From Pseudomonadota bacterium (GTDB taxonomy: Bacteria > Pseudomonadota > Alphaproteobacteria > Acetobacterales > Acetobacteraceae): a stretch of 6,441 nt of DNA. The stretch covers positions 1 through 6,441 of the forward strand of contig JAKAZN010000116.1 of the NCBI GenBank assembly GCA_021815835.1. The letters run 5' to 3'. This document shows positions 1 to 5,139 of this stretch, in pieces. Made by a program: the position numbers and the translations under genes. Below the pieces are notes generated by a model. It did no database searches. It was given only the letters and a program-made list of their open reading frames with translations, and had not been told where the DNA came from. Within the stretch, counting starts at the first letter, position 1; each line of letters opens with the position of its first letter.

Positions 1-2703
1 CAGCGCGGCCAGCTTCACCGCTTCCGCCTCGGGCGCCTCGAACAGCAGTTCGTCATGCACCTGCAACAGCATTCGCGCGGCCAGGCCGGCCTCGGTCAGC
101 GCGCGCGGCAGGCGCAGCATCGCGCGCTTGATGATATCCGCCGCCCCGCCTTGCAGCGGCGCGTTGATCGCCTGGCGTTCCGCGTAGGCGCGCCGCGCCG
201 GATTGCGATCGGCGATCCCCGGCACGTAGCAGCGCCGCCCGAACGGGCTCGCGACATAGCCCTGCCGGCGCGCGATCTCCTTCGTCTGTTCCATGTAGGT
301 GCGGATTTCCGGATAGCGCGCGAAATAGGCATCGATGAAGCCCCGCGCCTCGCCGGGCGCGATGCCGAGCTGGCGCGCGAGACCGAAGGCGCTGATGCCG
401 TAGATGATGCCGAAATTGATCGCCTTCGCCCGCCGCCGCGTCATCGGGTCCATCCCCGCCATCGGGATGCCGAACACTTCGGACGCGGTGCGCGCATGGA
501 TATCCTCCCCGCGCGCGAAACTATCTTTCAGGGCCGGAATATCGGCGACATGGGCGAGCAGGCGCAGCTCGATCTGCGAATAATCCGCGCTCACCAGCAC
601 GTTCCCGGGATCGGCCACGAAGGCGCGGCGGATGCGCCCGCCTTCCTCGGTCCGCACCGGGATGTTCTGCAGATTGGGATCGGTGGAGGACAGCCGCCCG
701 GTGGAGGCGATCGCCTGCGCGTAGCTGGTATGCACCCGTCCCGTTTCGGGATTGATCTGTTCGACCAGCGCATCGGTATAGGTGGATTTCAGCTTCGCCA
801 GTTGCCGCCATTCGAGCACCCGCGCCGCGAGCTCCACCCCCTGGTCGGCCAGGCCCTGCAACACCGAGGCATCCGTCCCCCAGGCCCCGGTCTTCATCCG
901 CTTGCCGCCGGGGATGCCCATCTCGTCGAACAAAACCTCGCCCAGTTGCTTGGCGCTGCCGAGGTTGAAGCTGTGGCCGGCCAGGCGATGGATGTCGGTC
1001 TCCATCGCCGCCATGCGGATTTCGAACTCGGCGGAGATACGCCGCAGCTCGGCGGCATCGACACGGATGCCGGCGCGCTCCATCCCCTCCAGCACCGGCA
1101 CCAGCGGCCGTTCCATCTGTTCGTACAGCGCCAGCGCGCCGGCCGCGCGCAGCCGTGGGCGCAGCGCGGCCCAAAGGCGCAGGGTCACGTCCGCATCCTC
1201 GGCCGCATAGGCGGTGGCGCGATCGAGCGCGACCTCGGCGAAGCTCACCCGGGCGCGGCCGGTGCCGGTGACCGTGTCATAGGCGATCGGCTGGTGGCCG
1301 AGATGCAAGGTGGAGAGCTCGTCCATGCCGTGCCCGTGGCTGCCCGCCTCCATCGCGTAGGAGATCAGCATGGTGTCGTCGAACGGGGCGGATTCAGGGA
1401 AGCCGGCATGGGCCATCACCAGCCGGTCGTATTTCGCGTTCTGGTAGATTTTCAGCACGCAGGGATCGGCGAGCAGCGGCGCCAGCGCGGCGACCGCCTC
1501 TTGCAGGGTCACCTGCGCCGGCGGCTCGCCCACGGGACCGTCCAACGGACCGCCCAATGGGCCGCCGTCACGTGGACCTCGATGCGCGAGCGGCACGTAG
1601 CACGCATGTCCGGACTCGGTGGCGAGCGAAAATCCGACGATCCCGGCGCGCAGCGCGTCGAGCCCGTCCGTTTCGGTATCGATCGCCACCCGGCCGGCCG
1701 CGATCGCCGCCGCGACCCATCCCTCCAGCGCGGCGCGATCGGTGACGGTTTCGTACGGCCCGAATCCGTCCGCGGGAATGGCGGCGGGCGCGGCGGCGGG
1801 CGCCGGCGTCGCCTGGGCCGACCCCGCCGGCACGGGCGACACGGCGGCGCCCTCCATCCCAAGCCGCGCGAGCGTGCTGCGGAAACCCTGCGTCTCCAGG
1901 AAAGCTCTCAGCCGTGCCGGATCGGGCGGCCGCGGCGCCAGCGCCGCCAGCGGCACCGGCAACGGCGCGTCGGCGCGCAGCCGCACCAGATCGCGCGAGA
2001 GCCGCGCCCGGTCGGCGTTCTCGATCAGCACGTCCCGCCGCTTGCCCGGCTTCATCCCCGGCGCGGCGGCGAGCACGCCGTCCAGATCGCCGAACGCGTC
2101 CAGCAATTCCGCCGCCCGCTTGGGGCCGATCCCCGGCACGCCCGGGACGTTGTCGGTGGGATCGCCGATCAGCGCCTGCAGGTCGATCATCTTTTCCGGC
2201 CCGACGCCGAATTTCGCCATCACCTCGGCCGGTCCGATAGACGCCTGCTTCATCGGATCGAGCATCGCCACGCCCGGGCGGATCAGCTGCATCAGATCCT
2301 TGTCGGACGAAACGATCAGCGCGCCTTCCCCCACCGCCTCGGCCGCGGCGGCGTAGGCGGCGATCAGGTCGTCGGCTTCCCAGTCGGCGAGCTCGATCGC
2401 GGGCACGCCGAACGCGTCGGTCGCCTCGCGCACCAGGGCGAATTGCGGGACCAGCTCCTCGGGCGCGGGCGGGCGATGCGCCTTGTACTGGTCGTAGATC
2501 CGGTTGCGGAAGGTCGCGCGCCCGGCATCGAAGATGACCGCGATCGGCGCGCCCTGGTGATCGCGCAGGATCTTCATCAGCATGTTGGTGAAGCCGAACA
2601 CCGCGTTCACCGGCACGCCGTCCGGGCGCGTCATCGGCGGCAGCGCGTGGAAGGCGCGGAAGATGAAGCCCGAGCCGTCGATCAGAACGAGCGGCGGCTT
2701 CAC
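1..2703 (-). CDS. polA: DNA polymerase I (5' nuclease, proofreading exonuclease, polymerase), 3' end cut by window edge
   Basis: This enzyme removes RNA primers and fills gaps in Okazaki-fragment maturation and excision repair. The window holds 901 codons; E. coli PolA has 928, so only a short C-terminal tail is missing. The 5' nuclease domain (about 1-290) starts VLIDGSGFIFRAFHALPP with D9, then has EADD, SSDKDL and the helix-hairpin-helix GDPTDNVPGVPGIGPK. After a Pro/Ala-rich linker (about 291-325) comes the exonuclease domain with Exo I DTE (D342, E344), Exo II NAKYD (N422, D426) and Exo III YAAED (Y499, D503), so proofreading should be active. Polymerase motif A is DYSQIELR (D707), motif B RAKAINFGIIYG (K760, F764) and motif C VHDE (H883-E885). 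The Phe in motif B fits normal discrimination against dideoxynucleotides. The GTG at 2703-2701 is chosen as start because it opens directly into the conserved N-terminus; the frame stays open upstream, and ATT at 2712 is a less likely start. It lies 4 bases after the zinc-finger gene stop, suggesting coupled translation. Confidence 0.97.
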   Translation of the reverse strand, partial: MKPPLVLIDGSGFIFRAFHALPPMTRPDGVPVNAVFGFTNMLMKILRDHQGAPIAVIFDAGRATFRNRIYDQYKAHRPPAPEELVPQFALVREATDAFGVPAIELADWEADDLIAAYAAAAEAVGEGALIVSSDKDLMQLIRPGVAMLDPMKQASIGPAEVMAKFGVGPEKMIDLQALIGDPTDNVPGVPGIGPKRAAELLDAFGDLDGVLAAAPGMKPGKRRDVLIENADRARLSRDLVRLRADAPLPVPLAALAPRPPDPARLRAFLETQGFRSTLARLGMEGAAVSPVPAGSAQATPAPAAAPAAIPADGFGPYETVTDRAALEGWVAAAIAAGRVAIDTETDGLDALRAGIVGFSLATESGHACYVPLAHRGPRDGGPLGGPLDGPVGEPPAQVTLQEAVAALAPLLADPCVLKIYQNAKYDRLVMAHAGFPESAPFDDTMLISYAMEAGSHGHGMDELSTLHLGHQPIAYDTVTGTGRARVSFAEVALDRATAYAAEDADVTLRLWAALRPRLRAAGALALYEQMERPLVPVLEGMERAGIRVDAAELRRISAEFEIRMAAMETDIHRLAGHSFNLGSAKQLGEVLFDEMGIPGGKRMKTGAWGTDASVLQGLADQGVELAARVLEWRQLAKLKSTYTDALVEQINPETGRVHTSYAQAIASTGRLSSTDPNLQNIPVRTEEGGRIRRAFVADPGNVLVSADYSQIELRLLAHVADIPALKDSFARGEDIHARTASEVFGIPMAGMDPMTRRRAKAINFGIIYGISAFGLARQLGIAPGEARGFIDAYFARYPEIRTYMEQTKEIARRQGYVASPFGRRCYVPGIADRNPARRAYAERQAINAPLQGGAADIIKRAMLRLPRALTEAGLAARMLLQVHDELLFEAPEAEAVKLAAL
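1519..1566 (-). repeat. Four imperfect 12-bp tandem repeats inside polA
   Basis: Four consecutive 12-base units (1519-1530, 1531-1542, 1543-1554, 1555-1566) encode GGPL-GGPL-DGPV-GEPP at about residues 380-395 of PolA. They fall in the exonuclease domain between Exo I and Exo II, in the surface stretch after YVPLAHR. Because 12 is a multiple of three, changes in copy number would keep the reading frame. The degenerate units suggest an old expansion. No catalytic motif is interrupted. Confidence 0.7.
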
Positions 2704-2707
2704 CGGC

Positions 2708-2905
2708 TCAATGGCCGCCGTCGTGGCCGGCCCCTTCCTTGAGCACGAAGCGGCGCGAGCAATAGGGACACACCACGTCGCGATCGACGATACGCAGGAA
2801 CACGCGCGGATGACCCAGCGCGCCGCCGCCGCCGTCGCAGGGCACGGTGCGGTCGGTGACGGCGATGGTCTCGGGCGTAAAGGCGGCGGCGGTGCCGTCC
2901 GGCAT
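2708..2905 (-). CDS. Small CHCC-type zinc-finger protein (NDUFS6-like family)
   Basis: A 65-residue protein, MPDGTAAAFTPETIAV... ending in GHDGGH. Its core, from TVPCDGGGGALGHPRVFL to VVCPYCSRRFVL, carries the zinc ligands C23, H32, C46 and C49 in the order C-x8-H-x13-C-x2-C. This is the pattern of the zf-CHCC family, which includes the zinc-binding C-terminal part of the mitochondrial complex I subunit NDUFS6. Bacterial members are short single-domain proteins whose job is little studied; a complex I role is known for the mitochondrial relative and only inferred here. The ATG at 2905-2903 gives the usual family length. The frame is open to 3166, but that extension is low-complexity Arg/Pro/Gly sequence crossing the divergent gene, so it is rejected. 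No strong ribosome-binding site is visible; GGA about 10 bases upstream is the best candidate. The stop lies 4 bases before the polA GTG, so the two genes are probably one operon. Confidence 0.9.
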   Translation of the reverse strand: MPDGTAAAFTPETIAVTDRTVPCDGGGGALGHPRVFLRIVDRDVVCPYCSRRFVLKEGAGHDGGH

Positions 2906-2943
2906 GAGGCGGGTCCGATCTGGCTGGCGGGGAACGCGCGGCG

Positions 2944-2971
2944 ATGATAGCGAGGCGGCCCGTGTTTTCAA
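2944..2971 (-). promoter_or_regulatory. Putative sigma70-type promoter for the zinc-finger gene and polA
   Basis: On the minus strand, TTGAAA (2971-2966; one mismatch to TTGACA) is followed after 16 bases by TATCAT (2949-2944; one mismatch to TATAAT). In a region this GC-rich, a near-consensus pair at near-ideal spacing is notable. Transcription would start around 2937, leaving a leader of about 30 bases before the ATG at 2905. Predicted from sequence only. Confidence 0.5.
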
Positions 2972-3004
2972 CCGCCGCCCCCCCGTGTTTTCAACCGCCG
3001 CCCC
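2959..3004. repeat. Perfect 23-bp tandem duplication in the divergent intergenic region
   Basis: Two identical 23-base units abut exactly at 2959-2981 and 2982-3004. Each contains GTGTTTTCAACCGCCG flanked by C runs. Read on the minus strand, each holds TTGAAAACAC; the copy nearer the zinc-finger gene supplies the proposed -35 element and the other places a second TTGAAA 23 bases upstream. The exact identity implies a recent duplication, or selection for two copies. Read on the plus strand, the second copy supplies an in-frame GTG (2985) for the hydrolase. Confidence 0.95.
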
Positions 3005-3041
3005 AAGGAAGCCGCGCCCCGCGCCCCCGCCCCGCGCACGG

Positions 3042-4079
3042 ATGGGCGTGTTCGCGGCGCTGCTCGCGCTGCTGCTCGGCGGCTGCGCGGCGCATCTGAC
3101 CCCGGCGGGACCGCCGATCGGCCCGGCGCGGCGCGACGCGGCTGCATTCGTCATGCCGGACGGCACCCGCCTGCCCTACCGCGTCTGGAGGCCGGAGGGA
3201 CAGCCTTGGGCGGTCGTGCTCGCGCTGCACGGGATGAACGACAGCCGCGACGCCTGGACCATTCCCGGCCCGGCCTTCGCCGCCGCCGGAATCGAGGTGA
3301 TCGGGCCGGACCAGCGCGGCTTCGGCGCCACCGCCGATCGCGGGTTCTGGCCGGGGCGGCGCACGCTGGTCGCCGATGCCGCCACCATGGCGCGGCTGCT
3401 GGCCGCGCGCCATCCCCATGCGAAGCTGTTCCTGATGGCCGACAGCATGGGGGCAGCGGTGCTGATGTGCCTCGCCTCGGAGCCCGACGCGCCGAAGGTC
3501 GCGGGCTACGTCCTGGTCTCCCCCGCGGTCTGGGGCGAGGCGCGGATGACCTGGGCGGAACGCGCCGGGCTGTGGGTGATGGTCCATGCCGTGCCGGGCC
3601 TGACGGTGGGGGGCGGCGGCTTGCATATCCGCGCGTCCGACAATTTGGCCGCGCTGGAAGCCCTGGGGCGCGATCCGTTGACCCTGCTGCGCACGCGCTG
3701 GGACGCGGTGGGCGGCCTGGTGCGGCTGATGGGCGCGGCGGCGCGGACGGCGCCGCATCTGCCGCCGGACATGCTGATACTCTATGGCGGCAAGGACGAG
3801 CTGATCCCGCCTCGGGCGATCCGCGCGATCTGGCGGGCGCTGCCGCATCCCGGGCCGCGGATCGCCTATTACCCGGACGATTACCATCTGATGCTGCGGG
3901 ATCTGGAGCGCGCGGTGCCGATCGGGGATATCCTGGCCTGGATGCGTGACCAGAGCGCGCCCCTGCCGTCGCGCGCCGGAAGGCTGGCGTGGGCCTGGCT
4001 GCAGGGAGCTCCGGGCAGCCCCGCGGGACGGTTCGCATCCTCCCGCGATTCGTTGACAACGGCGCGGGATTCGCCTTAG
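3042..4079 (+). CDS. Alpha/beta hydrolase (lysophospholipase/S33-like), predicted lipoprotein
   Basis: A 345-residue serine hydrolase of the Hydrolase_4/S33 type; the substrate (lysophospholipid, monoacylglycerol or another ester) cannot be told from sequence. The N-terminus MGVFAALLALLLGGC ends in a lipobox-like LGGC (Cys15), so the protein is probably exported and lipid-anchored. The fold follows with the oxyanion strand VVLALHGMND (H63-G64), DQRGFG (about 90-95), the nucleophile elbow MADSMGAAV (Ser135), the acid LYGGKDELIP (Asp252) and the base DDYHLMLRD (His282), so the triad is complete. The elbow reads A-x-S-x-G rather than the usual G-x-S-x-G. The start is uncertain. ATG 3042 gives a signal without positive charges and lacks a clear ribosome-binding site. 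GTG 2985 would add 19 residues including several Arg/Lys, giving a more typical charged n-region. The tail from about residue 303 is low-complexity and overlaps the tRNA promoter. It is divergent from the zinc-finger gene. Confidence 0.9.
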   Translation: MGVFAALLALLLGGCAAHLTPAGPPIGPARRDAAAFVMPDGTRLPYRVWRPEGQPWAVVLALHGMNDSRDAWTIPGPAFAAAGIEVIGPDQRGFGATADRGFWPGRRTLVADAATMARLLAARHPHAKLFLMADSMGAAVLMCLASEPDAPKVAGYVLVSPAVWGEARMTWAERAGLWVMVHAVPGLTVGGGGLHIRASDNLAALEALGRDPLTLLRTRWDAVGGLVRLMGAAARTAPHLPPDMLILYGGKDELIPPRAIRAIWRALPHPGPRIAYYPDDYHLMLRDLERAVPIGDILAWMRDQSAPLPSRAGRLAWAWLQGAPGSPAGRFASSRDSLTTARDSP

Positions 4080-4082
4080 TGC
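4053..4082 (+). promoter_or_regulatory. Putative tRNA-Tyr promoter overlapping the hydrolase 3' end
   Basis: A perfect -35 hexamer TTGACA (4053-4058) is followed after 17-18 bases by a weak -10, TTAGTG (4076-4081) or TAGTGC (4077-4082). The tRNA begins at 4096, leaving a short leader. The hydrolase stop codon TAG (4077-4079) lies within the -10 region, so the last eight or so hydrolase codons double as promoter. The -35 match is the strong evidence; the -10 is poor. Confidence 0.5.
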
Positions 4083-4095
4083 GCCGCTCCGGCCA

Positions 4096-4181
4096 GGAGG
4101 GGTGCCCGAGAGGCTAAAGGGGACGGACTGTAAATCCGTTGGCGCACGCCTACGTTGGTTCGAATCCAACCCCCTCCACCA
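4096..4181 (+). tRNA. tRNA-Tyr (anticodon GTA)
   Basis: A complete type II tRNA with encoded CCA. The acceptor stem GGAGGGG (4096-4102) pairs with CCCCTCC (4171-4177); A73 is at 4178 and CCA at 4179-4181. The D stem CCC/GGG is 4105-4107/4119-4121. The anticodon arm is ACGGA-CTGTAAA-TCCGT (4123-4139) with GTA at 4130-4132. The long variable arm (4140-4153) contains a GGC/GCC stem, and the T arm is GTTGG-TTCGAAT-CCAAC (4154-4170). A long variable arm with GTA anticodon is diagnostic of bacterial tRNA-Tyr. No integrase gene or repeated tRNA end is seen nearby. Confidence 0.98.
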
Positions 4182-4439
4182 TTCCGGGCGGAACCGCCGC
4201 GCTGGGCGATCCGGCGCATTTGCCATGCCGACCGGGCCTCTGCGATCATGCGCGCGGCTCCGGTGCCGTTGCCCGTCCGTCGTCCAGCGCCCGGGAGCGA
4301 AACCGAACGCCGAATCCAGCCGCGCCTCGCCACCCGATCTCCCGCCCCGGAACGTCCAGGAACCGAATGCCCAACGGACAGGCCCCCCGCCCGACCCGAC
4401 CCGCGCGTCCCCGCCGGCGCGCCGGAGCCTGACCCCCGG
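4182..4439. other. Intergenic stretch with no gene recognised
   Basis: These 258 bases lie between the tRNA and the TVP38-type gene. Several frames are open, but they carry only Pro/Arg/Ala-rich sequence and most continue back into the tRNA. I see no convincing intrinsic terminator: the GGCGGAACCGCC palindrome at about 4187-4198 is short and has no T tract. A weak Shine-Dalgarno-like GGAG (4424-4427) precedes the downstream ATG by 12 bases. Any promoter for the downstream pair should lie here, but none stands out. Confidence 0.6.
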
Positions 4440-5138
4440 ATGCGTCCGCTCCGCCGCCTGCTCCCGCTTCTCCTGCTGATCGCCCTCGGCGTTGCGCTGT
4501 GGCGCGGCGGGCTCGCGCATGTGCTCAACTGGCACGCGCTCGCCCGCCACCAGGCGGCGCTGCGCGCGCTGGTCGCGGCCCATCCCCTCGCCGCCCCGGC
4601 CGTCTTCGTGCTGCTCTACGCGGCGATCGTCGCGTTCTCGATCCCGGAAGGCGCGCTCGCCACCGTGATCGGCGGCCTGTTGTTCGGACCTTGGGTCGGC
4701 GGCGGGCTCTCGGTGATGGGCGCTACCCTGGGCGCGATGGCGCTGTTCGTGATCGCACGCACCGCGCTGGCCGGATTGGTGGCGCGGCGCGCGCAAGGCT
4801 TGCTCGGGCGCATCCGGCCGGGGCTGGAGCGGGACGGGTTCAGCTATCTCCTCGCGCTGCGGCTGCTGCCGATGGTGCCGTTCTGGCTGGTCAATCTCGG
4901 CGCCGCGTTGTGCGGGATGCGGCTGTTTCCCTATGCCCTGGCGACCATGATCGGAATCATCCCGGTCACGCTGGTGTTCGCCTGGATCGGCGCCGGGGTG
5001 GGCGAGGTGCTCGCCTCCGGCGGGCGGCCGGATCTGAGCCTGGTGTTCTCGCCGGGCATTCTCGGGCCGTTGCTGGCGCTCGCCGCGCTGTCGCTGGCGC
5101 CGGTGCTGTGGCGGCGGCTGCGCCGGCGCCACGTCTGA
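4440..5138 (+). CDS. TVP38/TMEM64-family (VTT domain, DedA superfamily) membrane protein
   Basis: A 232-residue integral inner-membrane protein. The N-terminus MRPLRRLLPLLLLIALGVAL is a charged start plus a first membrane segment. Further hydrophobic stretches lie at about 52-68, 73-110 (probably two passes or a re-entrant loop), 135-158, 165-190 and 205-224. Family marks are AFSIPEGALATVIGGLLFG (about 65-83), comparable to the F-x-P-G/E loop of VTT proteins, and the R-x-x-P-x-x-P signature RLLPMVPFWLVN (R141, P144, P147). VTT relatives are linked to lipid scrambling or carrier recycling and to envelope homeostasis; the role of this subgroup is unsettled. The frame is open 95 codons further upstream, but that would run into the tRNA, so ATG 4440 is preferred. 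The stop is one base before the flavoenzyme ATG (TGA-A-ATG), indicating an operon with translational coupling and a likely shared function. Confidence 0.92.
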   Translation: MRPLRRLLPLLLLIALGVALWRGGLAHVLNWHALARHQAALRALVAAHPLAAPAVFVLLYAAIVAFSIPEGALATVIGGLLFGPWVGGGLSVMGATLGAMALFVIARTALAGLVARRAQGLLGRIRPGLERDGFSYLLALRLLPMVPFWLVNLGAALCGMRLFPYALATMIGIIPVTLVFAWIGAGVGEVLASGGRPDLSLVFSPGILGPLLALAALSLAPVLWRRLRRRHV

Positions 5139-5139
5139 A

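Noticed and set aside
55..2742. 895-codon open frame on the plus strand opposite polA
   Set aside because: It is an antisense shadow of polA: rich in Arg, His and Gly, without recognisable domains, and held open by high-GC codon bias. The opposite strand has every PolA motif in order.
2906..3166. N-terminal extension of the zinc-finger protein to an ATG at 3166
   Set aside because: The extra 87 residues overlap the promoter, the 23-bp repeat and the start of the divergent hydrolase, and are low-complexity. The 65-residue form matches the family.
4187..4198. Intrinsic terminator after tRNA-Tyr
   Set aside because: The palindrome GGCGGAACCGCC is too short for a stable hairpin with a normal loop and has no following T tract.
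4160..4200. tRNA 3' end as an attachment site for an integrated element
   Set aside because: No integrase, no repeat of the tRNA 3' end and no change in base composition are seen within the window.
4155..4439. 95-codon N-terminal extension of the VTT protein
   Set aside because: It would begin inside the tRNA-Tyr T arm and encodes only Pro/Arg-rich sequence; ATG 4440 opens directly into the charged, hydrophobic N-terminus.
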